Assembly (NCBI RefSeq): GCF_034347425.1
Contig: NZ_CP133779.1
Coordinates: 3,162,001 to 3,226,000, forward strand
Direction: 5' to 3'
Length of the DNA: 64,000 bases
From: Undibacterium sp. CCC3.4
Lineage (GTDB): Bacteria > Pseudomonadota > Gammaproteobacteria > Burkholderiales > Burkholderiaceae_D
Shown here: one piece after another, positions 17,393 through 26,485 of the stretch
Position numbering within the stretch: position 1 is the first letter of the stretch
Layout of the letters: each line of letters begins with the position of its first letter
Notes under the pieces: model-generated
Told to the model about the DNA's origin: nothing
What the model saw: only the letters and a program-made list of their open reading frames with translations
Database searches by the model: none
Position numbers and translations under genes: made by a program

Positions 17393-19476
17393 ACAGTCTG
17401 AAATTACCTCTGTGGATGGCTGGCTTGAACGGCCGTGCGCTGGCTGCGCCGATGCTGATCATCTTAATGCTGGCGATGATGGTGCTGCCGCTGCCAGCTT
17501 TCATTCTCGACGTGTTTTTCAGTTTCAATATCGCCATCGCCATCATCGTGCTGCTGACCAGTTTGTACACGGTCAAGCCGCTTGATTTCATGGTGTTTCC
17601 GACGGTCTTGTTGGTGAGTACTATGTTGCGTCTCTCGCTCAACGTCGCCTCGACCCGGGTGGTGCTGACCGAAGGGCATACCGGTCCCGATGCGGCCGGT
17701 AAAGTGATTGAAGCGTTCGGCCATTTCCTGATCGGTGGAAATTACACGGTTGGTATCGTGGTGTTTGTGATTTTGACGATTATTAATTTTACTGTTGTGA
17801 CCAAAGGTGCCGGCCGTATCGCTGAAGTTGGTGCCCGTTTTGCACTCGATGCGATGCCGGGTAAGCAAATGGCCATCGATGCCGATCTCAACGCCGGCCT
17901 GATCGCCGAACAAGAAGCACGCCGTCGCCGCACCGAAGTTTCGCAAGAAGCCGAGTTCTACGGTGCCATGGATGGTGCGAGTAAATATGTACGTGGTGAT
18001 GCCGTCGCCGGCATCATGGTGACGGTGATTAATATCGTCGGTGGCTTGGTGGTGGGGATGGTGCAGCATGATCTCGATTTTGCCGAAGCCTTGAAAAACT
18101 ATACGCTGTTGGCCATCGGTGATGGCTTGGTGGCGCAGATTCCATCTTTGATCATTTCCACCGCCGCCGGTATCGTCGTCTCGCGCGTGGCCAGTGATCA
18201 GGATATCAGCGGTCAATTGATCGGCCAGCTGTTTGCCAAGCCACAGGTGATGTTCATTACCGCCGGCATCGTCGGCGGCATGGGAATTATTCCGGGCATG
18301 CCGCATGTGGCTTTCATTATGTTGGCGGCGGTGTTGGGTGGTTCCGGCTATTTGGTGCAGAAAAAAGCCACCGCGGCGGCACAGGAACCGGTCAAGAGCG
18401 ATGCGCCGGCGCCGGTGGCGCAGGAAATGGAAGAGGCTACTTGGCAAGATATTCTGCCGGTCGATACGCTGGGCTTGGAAGTCGGTTATCGCCTCATTCC
18501 GCTGGTGGATAAATCGCAGGGCGGCGAGTTGCTGCGTCGGATTAAAGGCATACGCAAGAAGTTCGCCCAAGAAGTCGGTTTCTTGTCGCCACCGGTACAT
18601 ATACGCGACAATCTTGAATTAAAACCTTCGGCTTATAAGATCGCCTTGAAAGGCGTCGAAGTCGGTTCCGGCGAAGCGATGAACGGGCAGTTTTTGGCGA
18701 TTAACCCGGGGATGGTGTCGGGTCCTTTGCCTGGTCCGGAAACCACCGACCCAGCGTTCGGTTTGCCAGCCGTGTGGATCGACTCCAGCATGCGTGAACA
18801 AGCCCAATCGATGGGTTATACCGTGGTCGATGCCGGTACCGTGATTGCCACGCACTTGAATCACTTGATCACGACTCATGCGGCGGAATTACTTGGTCGT
18901 CAAGAGGTACAGCAATTACTCGATCATTTGGCCAAAGAAATGCCGAAGATGGTGGAAGATTTGGTGCCGAAATTATTGTCTTTATCGGTATTGCAAAAAG
19001 TTTTGCAAAATTTATTGCTCGAGGGCGTACATATCCGCGACATGCGCACGATTATCGAAACCCTGTCTGAACAAGCCGTGCAAACTCAGGATGCCGCTGA
19101 ATTGACGGCGCAAGTGCGGATTGCACTCGGTCGTGCGATTGTTCAGCAGATTTTCCCGGCGACTAATGAGTTGACCGTGATGACGCTGGACGCTCGTTTG
19201 GAACGCTTGCTCATGCAAGCACTCAATGCCGGCGGCAATGATGGTGCAGCGCTTGAGCCAGGCTTGGCCGATACCTTAACCAGTCAGACCGAAATCGCGG
19301 CCAAGCATCAAGAGCAACTGGGCATGACGCCGGTGTTGTTGGTGCCGGCACCTTTGCGCGCCTTGTTATCAAAATTTTTACGCCGGACTTTACCGCAATT
19401 GAAAGTCTTGTCGCACGCCGAATTACCGGAAACAAAAACCATTAGAGTTACCAGCCTTGTTGGAGGGCAATCATGA
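17389..19476 (+). CDS. flhA: Flagellar export gate protein FlhA
   Basis: A 695-residue FlhA forming the nonameric export gate. The N-terminal half has about eight membrane helices. The FHIPEP-family signature AEVGARFALDAMPGKQMAID is seen near residues 140-165. The C-terminal half is the cytoplasmic docking domain for chaperone-substrate complexes. Length is normal. The start overlaps flhB and the stop overlaps flhF, each through ATGA. Confidence 0.97.
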   Translation: MNSLKLPLWMAGLNGRALAAPMLIILMLAMMVLPLPAFILDVFFSFNIAIAIIVLLTSLYTVKPLDFMVFPTVLLVSTMLRLSLNVASTRVVLTEGHTGPDAAGKVIEAFGHFLIGGNYTVGIVVFVILTIINFTVVTKGAGRIAEVGARFALDAMPGKQMAIDADLNAGLIAEQEARRRRTEVSQEAEFYGAMDGASKYVRGDAVAGIMVTVINIVGGLVVGMVQHDLDFAEALKNYTLLAIGDGLVAQIPSLIISTAAGIVVSRVASDQDISGQLIGQLFAKPQVMFITAGIVGGMGIIPGMPHVAFIMLAAVLGGSGYLVQKKATAAAQEPVKSDAPAPVAQEMEEATWQDILPVDTLGLEVGYRLIPLVDKSQGGELLRRIKGIRKKFAQEVGFLSPPVHIRDNLELKPSAYKIALKGVEVGSGEAMNGQFLAINPGMVSGPLPGPETTDPAFGLPAVWIDSSMREQAQSMGYTVVDAGTVIATHLNHLITTHAAELLGRQEVQQLLDHLAKEMPKMVEDLVPKLLSLSVLQKVLQNLLLEGVHIRDMRTIIETLSEQAVQTQDAAELTAQVRIALGRAIVQQIFPATNELTVMTLDARLERLLMQALNAGGNDGAALEPGLADTLTSQTEIAAKHQEQLGMTPVLLVPAPLRALLSKFLRRTLPQLKVLSHAELPETKTIRVTSLVGGQS

Positions 19477-20744
19477 ACGTCAAAAAATTTACAGCCAATA
19501 CGTCGCGTGAAGCATTGCGTCTGTTGCGCGAGGCCTTAGGTGCCGATGCGGTGATTTTATCGAACCGCAATGTTGACGGTCAGGTCGAAATTCTCGCCAT
19601 TGATGACAGCGCTATTCATGCTTTGACACCGCAGACTGCCAGCACCGTAGCGGCCGCCAAAAGCCCCACGCCCAACGCCATTCCTGATACGCCGCGCATC
19701 ACGCCGCCGTATGCTGCGCCAGTGCGTGCCGCGATCCGCATGCCTGAACCAGTGCTGGCGGCCGCGCCCAAGTCTTCCGAAATGAGCGACATGATGAGTG
19801 AAATTCGCTCGATGCGCAGCATGCTCGAGGCGCAGTTGGCGGAGCTGTCTTGGAGTCAAACCCAGCAACGCCAACCGCATAAGTCTGAAGTACTGAAGGA
19901 AATGCTGGCGACCGGCTTGAGTGCCAGTTTGTCGCGTTTTTTGGTCGCCAAGTTGCCCGATGATCAGACTGCCGCAGCGGGAATAGAGTGGGTTAAAGCG
20001 ATCTTGGCGCGTAATTTGTCGGCCATCGACAATGAAAATGAAATTTTGGAAAAAGGCGGCGTGTACGCCTTGGTCGGCCCGACTGGTGTAGGCAAAACCA
20101 CCACCACGGCAAAACTGGCAGCGCGTTGCGTGATGCGCCACGGCCCTTCGCAATTGGCGCTCATCACCACCGACGGCTATCGTATCGGTGGCTATGAGCA
20201 GTTGCGTATCTATGGAAAAATCTTGGGCGTGATGGTGCATGCGGTGAAAGATGAAAGCGATTTGCGCATCGCCTTGTCTGAGCTCAAGAATAAACATACG
20301 GTACTCATCGATACGGTCGGCGTCAGTCAGCGCGATAAAATGGTGACTGATCAGGTGGCGATGCTCTCGGGTGCCAATACCGAAGTCAAGCGCTTGCTCT
20401 GTTTGAATGCGACTTCGACCGGTGAAACGCTCAGTGAAGTGGTACGGGCGTATCAGGGCAGTGGTTTGGCTGGCTGTATTTTGACTAAGCTCGATGAGGC
20501 GGCCACCATCGGTGGGGTACTGGATATCGCGATTCGTCAGAAACTGACTTTGTATTATGTGGCCAGCGGTCAGCGCGTTCCGGAAGATTTACATGTCGCC
20601 AACAAGCAGTACTTGGTCGACCGCGCCTTTAAACTCAAACGCGAAACGGCGGCCTTCCGCTATCTCGATGAAGAATTGCCTTTGCTCATAGCCGGTGCGG
20701 CACGCGCCGGTCAAAGCTTGGTGCGGGAGGTGTCTCTTGGCTAA
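19473..20744 (+). CDS. flhF: Flagellar placement GTPase FlhF
   Basis: A 423-residue SRP54-type GTPase that sets the polar site of flagellar assembly. The N-terminus MNVKKFTANTSREALRLLREA is typical. A Pro/Ala-rich linker covers ~55-110. The G domain contains GPTGVGKTTTTAKLAAR (G1), TTDGYRIGGYEQL, LIDTVG and ILTKLDE. Presence together with flhG suggests polar flagella. The flhG start lies within the last codons of this gene. Confidence 0.96.
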   Translation: MNVKKFTANTSREALRLLREALGADAVILSNRNVDGQVEILAIDDSAIHALTPQTASTVAAAKSPTPNAIPDTPRITPPYAAPVRAAIRMPEPVLAAAPKSSEMSDMMSEIRSMRSMLEAQLAELSWSQTQQRQPHKSEVLKEMLATGLSASLSRFLVAKLPDDQTAAAGIEWVKAILARNLSAIDNENEILEKGGVYALVGPTGVGKTTTTAKLAARCVMRHGPSQLALITTDGYRIGGYEQLRIYGKILGVMVHAVKDESDLRIALSELKNKHTVLIDTVGVSQRDKMVTDQVAMLSGANTEVKRLLCLNATSTGETLSEVVRAYQGSGLAGCILTKLDEAATIGGVLDIAIRQKLTLYYVASGQRVPEDLHVANKQYLVDRAFKLKRETAAFRYLDEELPLLIAGAARAGQSLVREVSLG

Positions 20745-21579
20745 TTTCGATCAAGCAGAAGGTTTGCGTCGTTTACTCGCCGGTCCGAAACCGCGCGTAC
20801 TGAGTTTTTTGTCGGTGCTTGAGGAAGAGGATAAGAGCGCTATGATGGTCAATCTCGGCGTTTCTTTGGCACGTCAGGGAAGTGAGATCTTGATGGTTGA
20901 TGCGCGTTCGTCAGGAAACAGTATCGGTGCATGGTTAAATGCCAAAAATGACATGAGCTTATTGGATGTCGCGAAACAACAGCGTACAATGCACGAGGCA
21001 GTTAAAATCGCCGCGGCCGGCTTGTCAGTGGCGATGTTGTCGCGCCATTCCTGGCAGTTGTCGAGTTTGCCGGAGCCACAGGCGCGTCGTTTGGCCAGTG
21101 TGTTCGATATGGCAGTGCAGCGCTATGACTTGGTGGTGGTCGATGCCGATATCGATAGCGACGATGCGTTTCCGCTCGCTTCACTCGATGACAGTGAAGT
21201 GATCTTGCAAGTGTCGGCCGATCCGGCGGCGATCAAGGCGGCATATGGCTTGATCAAGCGGATCAGCAGTCGTCTCGGTCGTCGCTCTTTCAGTATCTTG
21301 GTATCCGGGGTATCGGAACGCGAAGCGAATTTAATTTTTACGAATATGGCGCAGGCGGCCAGTCGTTATTTGGCTGTGCCCTTGCGTTTTGTCGGTTATG
21401 TACCGGACGATGAAGATGTCAGGAAGGCGGCGCATCAGGGACAATCGGTGATCGATGCCTTCCCTAAAGCGCATGCCTCATTGGCGTTTTCGCGACTGGC
21501 CCGTGGTTTTGCCGCGACGGCACGTTCTACTTTGTGTTTGCACGGCTTACCTGAGTTGGGTGTCGGTCTCGGAATTTAA
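20737..21579 (+). CDS. flhG: FlhG/FleN-like MinD-family protein with degenerate P-loop
   Basis: A 280-residue MinD/ParA-family protein at the normal flhG position between flhF and fliA. The TTG start at 20737, preceded by GGGAGG and overlapping the flhF stop by 8 bp, gives the usual N-terminal motif FDQAEGLRRLL that activates FlhF. The MinD Walker A (KGGxGKT) is replaced by EEEDKSAM: the glycines and GK are lost, though DKS keeps Lys-Ser. The Walker B-like VVVDAD and the DARSSG segment remain. ATP binding may therefore be weak or absent, so flagellar-number control here might not depend on ATP-driven dimerisation. Confidence 0.88.
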   Translation: MANFDQAEGLRRLLAGPKPRVLSFLSVLEEEDKSAMMVNLGVSLARQGSEILMVDARSSGNSIGAWLNAKNDMSLLDVAKQQRTMHEAVKIAAAGLSVAMLSRHSWQLSSLPEPQARRLASVFDMAVQRYDLVVVDADIDSDDAFPLASLDDSEVILQVSADPAAIKAAYGLIKRISSRLGRRSFSILVSGVSEREANLIFTNMAQAASRYLAVPLRFVGYVPDDEDVRKAAHQGQSVIDAFPKAHASLAFSRLARGFAATARSTLCLHGLPELGVGLGI

Positions 21580-21585
21580 TTTACT

Positions 21586-22317
21586 ATGTACACCGCTAGC
21601 GGAAAAGCAGATAAAAATTTTCTCCTCAGGGAGCATGCGCCACTGGTTAAGCGTCTCGCTTACCAGTTGAAGGCGCGCCTGCCTCCGAGTGTCGAGGTCG
21701 ATGACCTGATACAAGCTGGCATGATTGGTTTGCTCGATGCGGTCAATCGCTATGAAGATACCCATGGCGCACAGTTTGAAACCTATGCCGTTCAGCGCAT
21801 TCGTGGTGCCATGCTCGATGAATTACGGAACACCGATTGGTTGCCGCGCGGCGTAAGACAGAATATGCGCAAGATAGAAACGGCAATGAACGTTTTGCAG
21901 CAGAAAATGGGTCGTCCGCCGACCGAAACGGAGGTCGCCAAGTCGCTCAAAATGACACTCGGTGAATACCAAGACTTGCTCGGTGACAGCGGTGGCCATC
22001 AATTGGTGTATTACGAAGATTTTCATGATGCCGACACCAAAGAGCATTTTCTCGATCACTACAGTTCAGACAGCGCTGGCGATCCCTTGCAGGATTTGCT
22101 CAATGATGATTTTCGTGATGCCGTCATCGGTGCCATTGACAGTTTGCCGGAGCGCGAGAAGTTGTTGATGGGCTTGTACTATGAGCAAGAATTGAATCTC
22201 AAAGAAATCGGTGTCGTGATGGGTGTCTCCGAATCACGGGTATCGCAATTGCATAGTCAGGCCGTGGCGCGGATGCGTGCGTTTTTAAGGGAGAAGGCGT
22301 GGACTGGGCTAGCTTAG
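21586..22317 (+). CDS. fliA: Flagellar sigma factor 28 (FliA)
   Basis: A 243-residue sigma-70-family factor without region 1. Region 2 is visible as DDLIQAGMIGLLDAVNRYED and FETYAVQRIRGAMLDELR. Region 4 contains LPEREKLLMGLYYEQELNLKEIGVVMGVSESRVSQLH split by no insertion. It directs late flagellar transcription and is held by FlgM, encoded 2 kb downstream. Candidate FliA promoters lie before flgM and flgK. It follows flhG by 6 bp, and its 3' end overlaps motC by 19 bp. Confidence 0.96.
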   Translation: MYTASGKADKNFLLREHAPLVKRLAYQLKARLPPSVEVDDLIQAGMIGLLDAVNRYEDTHGAQFETYAVQRIRGAMLDELRNTDWLPRGVRQNMRKIETAMNVLQQKMGRPPTETEVAKSLKMTLGEYQDLLGDSGGHQLVYYEDFHDADTKEHFLDHYSSDSAGDPLQDLLNDDFRDAVIGAIDSLPEREKLLMGLYYEQELNLKEIGVVMGVSESRVSQLHSQAVARMRAFLREKAWTGLA

Positions 22318-23039
22318 CAGGATTGATCCTGGTAGTGGTCGGCATCGGTGCCGGCCAATTGATGGAAGGCGGGCGCTTGTCTTCGCTGGTGCAGCCGGCC
22401 GCTTTCGTGATCGTCGTGCTCGGTACCTTGGGGGCGGTGCTGTTGCAAAGCCGCTTGGCGACATTCCGCCAGGGCGTGCGCATGTTCCGCTGGGTGCTCT
22501 CTGAGCCGCCCGACAATAGCCGTAAAAACGTCCAAGATGCTTTGATCTGGAGCGTGGTGGCGCGTCGCGAAGGCTTTCTCAGTCTCGAGCGCTACATGAC
22601 GGCATCGAGCGACCCCTTCATCAGCAAAGGTTTGCGCTTGGTTATCGATGGCGTCGATCCGGTGCGCCTCAAAGATATACTTGAGGTGGATATTTCACTG
22701 TATGAAATGGAACAACGCCAAGCCGCCAAGATCTGGGAGTCGGCCGGTGGTTATTCGCCCACCATAGGCATACTCGGGGCGGTGCTGGGTTTGATACATG
22801 TGATGGAAAACCTGAGCGATCCTTCGCGCCTGGGTGGCGGTATCGCTGTTGCCTTTGTGGCGACGATTTACGGCGTTGGATTGGCAAATTTATTATTTCT
22901 GCCTGTCAGTAATAAACTCAAAGAAATTATCGCCAAAGAAATTACCCGCCGCGAAATGCTGTGTGATATTTTTTACAGCATTGCACTCGGCGATAGCCCG
23001 CGTGTGGTCGAAGAGCGTGTCGCTTACTACCGACGCTAG
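22299..23039 (+). CDS. motC: Flagellar motor stator protein MotC (MotA family)
   Basis: A 246-residue MotA/PomA-type stator subunit. Membrane helices are at the N-terminus (LAGLILVVVGIGAGQLMEGG) and in the C-terminal half (TIGILGAVLGLIHVME and GIAVAFVATIYGVGLANLLFLP). The GTG start lies inside fliA and overlaps it by 19 bp, implying coupled translation. Placement immediately after fliA and before motD matches the second stator set of Pseudomonas and many betaproteobacteria rather than the motA-motB pair near chemotaxis genes. Confidence 0.92.
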   Translation: MDWASLAGLILVVVGIGAGQLMEGGRLSSLVQPAAFVIVVLGTLGAVLLQSRLATFRQGVRMFRWVLSEPPDNSRKNVQDALIWSVVARREGFLSLERYMTASSDPFISKGLRLVIDGVDPVRLKDILEVDISLYEMEQRQAAKIWESAGGYSPTIGILGAVLGLIHVMENLSDPSRLGGGIAVAFVATIYGVGLANLLFLPVSNKLKEIIAKEITRREMLCDIFYSIALGDSPRVVEERVAYYRR

Positions 23040-23049
23040 GTAAATCGAT

Positions 23050-23829
23050 ATGGCGCGCAGAAAATTTCACGAAGAGCCGGAAAACCATGAGCGTTGGCTG
23101 GTGTCATATGCCGATTTCATTACCTTGCTGTTTGCTTTTTTTGTTGTCATGTATGCCATTTCTTCTGTCAATGAAGGAAAATACCGGGTCTTGTCGAATT
23201 CATTGACTGGTGCGTTCAGCAATAAGCCGCCGACCGTCGGCACCTTGCCGACAACGGCGGTCGATCCGCTGCTCAAACTCGATCCATTGCCTTTGATTAA
23301 GCAACGTGCCAATGAGGGTTTGCGCAAGGAACGAGAAAAAATGACCAGTGTGGCGCGCGACATCATGGCCGCGCTCGAACCCTTGGTACGTGAGGGTAAG
23401 GTCAGGGTCACGCAAACCAGTCGTGGTGTGACCATAGAAATCAATGCCAGCTTATTATTCCCTACCGGTGAGGCGCGCCTGAGTCCCGATTCGGTTGCGG
23501 CCTTAAGCGCTATTGCCAGTGTATTGAAAATCGATACCCACGCGATTCAAGTCGAAGGTCATACCGATAACTTACCGATACGTAATTCCATTTTCCCCTC
23601 TAATTGGGAGCTCTCGGCCGTGCGTGCCAGTACTGTGGCGCGCTTGCTGACCGAAAATGGCGTCGATGAAATGCGTGTGAGTGCCGTCGGGCAGGGTGCC
23701 AAACTACCTTTAGGCAGTAATGAGACGGTCGAGGGGCGTGCGCGCAATCGGCGCGTCAGTGTCACGGTGTTGGCGGTCTTGCCTGATCCGGTGGTGGATG
23801 TGCCGCTTGAGGCTGCTGCGGCCAGGTAG
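23050..23829 (+). CDS. motD: Flagellar motor stator protein MotD (MotB family)
   Basis: A 259-residue MotB-type stator subunit. A single N-terminal membrane helix, WLVSYADFITLLFAFFVVMY, carries the ion-conducting aspartate Asp22. The C-terminal OmpA-like peptidoglycan-binding domain shows VEGHTDNLPIRN and NWELSAVRAS. It follows motC by 10 bp. A proton- versus sodium-driven motor is not certain from sequence. Its 3' end converges with flgN, with a short AGCACG/CGTGCT hairpin between them. Confidence 0.93.
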   Translation: MARRKFHEEPENHERWLVSYADFITLLFAFFVVMYAISSVNEGKYRVLSNSLTGAFSNKPPTVGTLPTTAVDPLLKLDPLPLIKQRANEGLRKEREKMTSVARDIMAALEPLVREGKVRVTQTSRGVTIEINASLLFPTGEARLSPDSVAALSAIASVLKIDTHAIQVEGHTDNLPIRNSIFPSNWELSAVRASTVARLLTENGVDEMRVSAVGQGAKLPLGSNETVEGRARNRRVSVTVLAVLPDPVVDVPLEAAAAR

Positions 23830-23868
23830 CACGCTGTCGTGCTCTGTCCGGCAGCCCGTGAATACTGC

Positions 23869-24354
23869 TTAACTGGCGACCATGCCTTTGCCGCTTGGTG
23901 CTTTGATGGTGGATTGGCCATTCGGGCCGTATAAGGAGCCGGCGCTGCCGCCTTGTTGAAAGACCCCGAGTGCAGCCTGGTTTTGCGACAGGCGGCGGCT
24001 GATCAATAAGCCATTGCTGCGGTTCTTTTCTTTGGCTTCGGTCGAAACCAACAGTAAGTCTTCCCACAACTGAATCGTGCTGGCCTCGGCATGGGCTGCC
24101 AAATACGCGCGCATACCTGCCAAATCATTGCTGTAAGCGGCGGCGCTGAGTAGCGCGACACGCTTTTTTTCCCATATTGAAATGCTGCTGAGTAATTCCG
24201 CCTTGTTTGCGCTGCTGCGCTTGAGCGCTTCAATATCGCCGCCCACGAGGGCAGCTTGTTCGCCGCTCAGTAAGGTGGAGAGCGCGCTCATCATGGCATA
24301 TTCGTCTTGCAAACACTGCAAAATTGCAGCGTCATTCGTACTAGGACTGGTCAT
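23869..24354 (-). CDS. flgN: Flagellar export chaperone FlgN
   Basis: A 161-residue helical protein directly after flgM with no gap, the standard position of flgN. It is rich in Ala, Leu, Glu and Lys over residues ~15-130, with a Gly/Ser-rich C-terminal tail. FlgN chaperones the junction proteins FlgK and FlgL, both encoded in this window. Sequence of the family is poorly conserved, so the call rests mainly on position, size and the central helix pattern LLSGEQAALVGGDIEAL. Confidence 0.85.
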   Translation of the reverse strand: MTSPSTNDAAILQCLQDEYAMMSALSTLLSGEQAALVGGDIEALKRSSANKAELLSSISIWEKKRVALLSAAAYSNDLAGMRAYLAAHAEASTIQLWEDLLLVSTEAKEKNRSNGLLISRRLSQNQAALGVFQQGGSAGSLYGPNGQSTIKAPSGKGMVAS

Positions 24355-24663
24355 TTAACGTTTTCTGGCGTTGAGTAAATCTTTCACGGATTCCAGTAAG
24401 CCGTCGGCAACTTTTTCAGAGTTGACCTGAAAACGACCTTCTGAAATGGCTAATTTTATCTCCTCCACTTTCTTGCTTGCAAATACAGCGCTGCTCGCTT
24501 GAGTGCTTTGCATTGCTTGCAACTGGGTGGAAAGCGGAGAAATCTGTACGTTGATCGATGGCGTCGGAGCAGTAGCTACTCGTTCCGGCGCTTTATCGGT
24601 ACGGACAGGCGGCGGACTGACTGGCAGTGTCGTCGTCTTATTCAGTGTGTCATCAATTTTCAC
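24355..24663 (-). CDS. flgM: Anti-sigma-28 factor FlgM
   Basis: A 102-residue FlgM. The N-terminus is disordered (Thr/Pro-rich to ~residue 40). The C-terminal sigma-binding region includes KVEEIKLAISEGRFQVNSEKVADGLL, the family hallmark. It binds FliA until the hook is complete and FlgM is exported. A close match to the sigma-28 consensus lies 45 bp upstream, between flgA and flgM, so FliA makes its own antagonist. The adjacent flgN would be cotranscribed. Confidence 0.94.
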   Translation of the reverse strand: MKIDDTLNKTTTLPVSPPPVRTDKAPERVATAPTPSINVQISPLSTQLQAMQSTQASSAVFASKKVEEIKLAISEGRFQVNSEKVADGLLESVKDLLNARKR

Positions 24664-24707
24664 AGCGATACCCTTTGGGATAGGAATTATCTACATCTAC
24701 AATTCGG

Positions 24708-24734
24708 TTATCGGCTGGGTAATTTCAAACTTTA
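24708..24734 (-). promoter_or_regulatory. Sigma-28 (FliA) promoter of flgM-flgN
   Basis: On the minus strand TAAAGTTT (24727-24734) and GCCGATAA (24708-24715) are separated by 11 bp. Both elements match the FliA consensus exactly with standard spacing. The downstream gene is flgM. Confidence 0.85.
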
Positions 24735-24758
24735 ATATTAAGGGCAAAAAATTTTCAT

Positions 24759-25475
24759 TCAATTGCTGATTTCTATGATTCCACCTGCTTTGGCGATGCC
24801 GCTCAGGGTCAGACCGGAGCTGGTACGGGCCCGCGCCATCTCGCCTTCGGCCGCATTACTCAGAGCTTGGCCATCGGTAGTGACTTGAAAACCAGCTCCA
24901 TTGCTGACTACCCGTACCGATTGCCCTTGTTGCACTACCGGTGGGTTTTTCAAGGCATCGGGGCGCAGCACGCTGCCTGAGCTTAACGAGAACTGGATCG
25001 CCTTGCCGATTGCTTGCTCGGGATTGCTGACCACGCCGCTGGCAAAGTTCGACACTTCACCCCGAATTTTACTCAGGTCATCGGCGGTCAATACTTGGCC
25101 GCGCGTAAGTGTTCTGGATGCAACATAGTAGTCGGCCGTGATCTGTACATTCGCGCGCAAGTAGAGCGTCCATGCGACCGGGCCAGCGCAGCGTATGCCG
25201 ACCGTGGTCTTGCCCCAGGCTTTGCTGCCCGCTGGCAAAAATGCGCTGAGGGCATCGCATGCAGCCAAGTTCAGACGTGGGTCGACCGCACCGATGCTGA
25301 TGGTGGCTGAACCGGCTTGCGACTTGGCCAGTTGTTGCATGTAGTCAGTAGCCAGATTGCGCAGGCTTTCATGATCTTGCTGTTCGGCTATGTTATTCGC
25401 TGCCATGGTGGTGCTGGCAAGACTGGCCAGCCAGAGCAGTGCCAAACGGCGCAGCGTTGCCGGGTAATTGAACAT
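24759..25475 (-). CDS. flgA: Flagellar P-ring assembly chaperone FlgA
   Basis: A 238-residue periplasmic protein with a signal peptide (LRRLALLWLASLASTTMA, cleavage near ANN) and a C-terminal SAF-type domain. TRGQVLTADDL and KNPPVVQQGQSVRVVS are characteristic of FlgA. It assists FlgI polymerisation into the P-ring. It is transcribed opposite to flgB with 178 bp between the starts, and lies upstream of flgM on the same strand. Confidence 0.93.
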   Translation of the reverse strand: MFNYPATLRRLALLWLASLASTTMAANNIAEQQDHESLRNLATDYMQQLAKSQAGSATISIGAVDPRLNLAACDALSAFLPAGSKAWGKTTVGIRCAGPVAWTLYLRANVQITADYYVASRTLTRGQVLTADDLSKIRGEVSNFASGVVSNPEQAIGKAIQFSLSSGSVLRPDALKNPPVVQQGQSVRVVSNGAGFQVTTDGQALSNAAEGEMARARTSSGLTLSGIAKAGGIIEISN

Positions 25476-25653
25476 AATAGACTTTCACAAGCTTGGTCGA
25501 TCACCCATCTTAAACCTTGAGGCGCGGCTTGAAGTGACGAATAGGCCTGGTTTTCCCTACTTGATCGAGCAATTGAAGCCGTGTTGCTTGACCTATTATG
25601 GAACAGATGGAAAACCGTAACAAAACCGCAGGGCCGAACCGGAGGGGTGGATT

Positions 25654-26055
25654 GTGACTAAACTGGATGACTTATTTCGATTTCAACAAACCGCCTTGTC
25701 GGTTCGTGGTCAACGCCAGCAATTGCTGGCATCGAATATCGCCAACGCCGATACGCCGAATTACAAAGCGCGTGACATCGACTTCAAAGCCGTCTTGAGC
25801 GGTGCCTTGCAAGCTAACAATGGCCAGGTCAGCGCCGGGCTCAATAAAACCGCGGCGGCCCATCTCGATGCCAGTGGCTCGGCGGCCGGTATGACACCGC
25901 AATATCGCAATATGGTGCAAGGCAATGTCGACGGTAACACCGTCGATATGGATGTCGAACGCAATCAGTTTGCCGATAACGGCGTGCATTACGAAGCGGC
26001 ATTGACCATGGTAAATATGCAAATCCGCAATATGCTTGCGGCTATTCAGGGGTAA
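25654..26055 (+). CDS. flgB: Flagellar proximal rod protein FlgB
   Basis: A 133-residue rod protein. It starts at GTG with a strong ribosome site (GGAGGGG). The conserved N-terminal rod/hook segment [23 protein letters not shown] is present, and the C-terminus [14 protein letters not shown] is typical. It is the first gene of the flgB-to-flgL run on this strand. The 178 bp upstream contain no clear sigma-54 or sigma-28 promoter; a weak TTGAAG/TATTAT pair with poor spacing is all I see, so control by FlhDC or another activator is possible. Confidence 0.95.
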   Translation: MTKLDDLFRFQQTALSVRGQRQQLLASNIANADTPNYKARDIDFKAVLSGALQANNGQVSAGLNKTAAAHLDASGSAAGMTPQYRNMVQGNVDGNTVDMDVERNQFADNGVHYEAALTMVNMQIRNMLAAIQG

Positions 26056-26060
26056 TCATC

Positions 26061-26465
26061 ATGTCGCTGTTTAATGTTTTTAATGTAGCCGGTTCGGCGA
26101 TGAGTGCTCAGGCACAGCGTCTGAATGTGGTCTCGAGTAATCTGGCCAATGCCGACAGCGTGACGAGCTCGAACGGGCAGCCATATCGCGCCAAGCAAGT
26201 GGTGTTCAGTGCCACGCCAGTCGAAGGTACCAGTTCGACCGGGGTCAAGGTTTCCCAAGTGGTCGAAGATGCCACGCCGCCCAAGTTAATGTACGACCCC
26301 AAGCATCCGCTGGCAGATGAAAAAGGCTATGTCGCGATGCCGAATGTGAATGTTGTTGAAGAAATGGTCAATATGATATCGGCCTCGCGCTCCTACCAAG
26401 ACAATGTCGAGACCATGAATTCGGCCAAAGCCATGTTATTAAAAACGCTCACCCTGGGTCAGTAA
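26061..26465 (+). CDS. flgC: Flagellar proximal rod protein FlgC
   Basis: A 134-residue rod protein. The N-terminal segment [20 protein letters not shown] and the C-terminal [23 protein letters not shown] are both family hallmarks. It follows flgB by 5 bp. It would form part of the rod above the MS-ring. Confidence 0.95.
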   Translation: MSLFNVFNVAGSAMSAQAQRLNVVSSNLANADSVTSSNGQPYRAKQVVFSATPVEGTSSTGVKVSQVVEDATPPKLMYDPKHPLADEKGYVAMPNVNVVEEMVNMISASRSYQDNVETMNSAKAMLLKTLTLGQ

Positions 26466-26485
26466 GACTCATTTAGGAGAAATGA

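Noticed and set aside
17464..18600. 378-codon minus-strand frame, His/Arg-rich
   Set aside because: Lies wholly inside flhA; composition is that of an antisense shadow.
25476..25653. Sigma-54 promoter (GG-N10-GC) before flgB
   Set aside because: No TGGCAC/TTGC pair with correct spacing was found.
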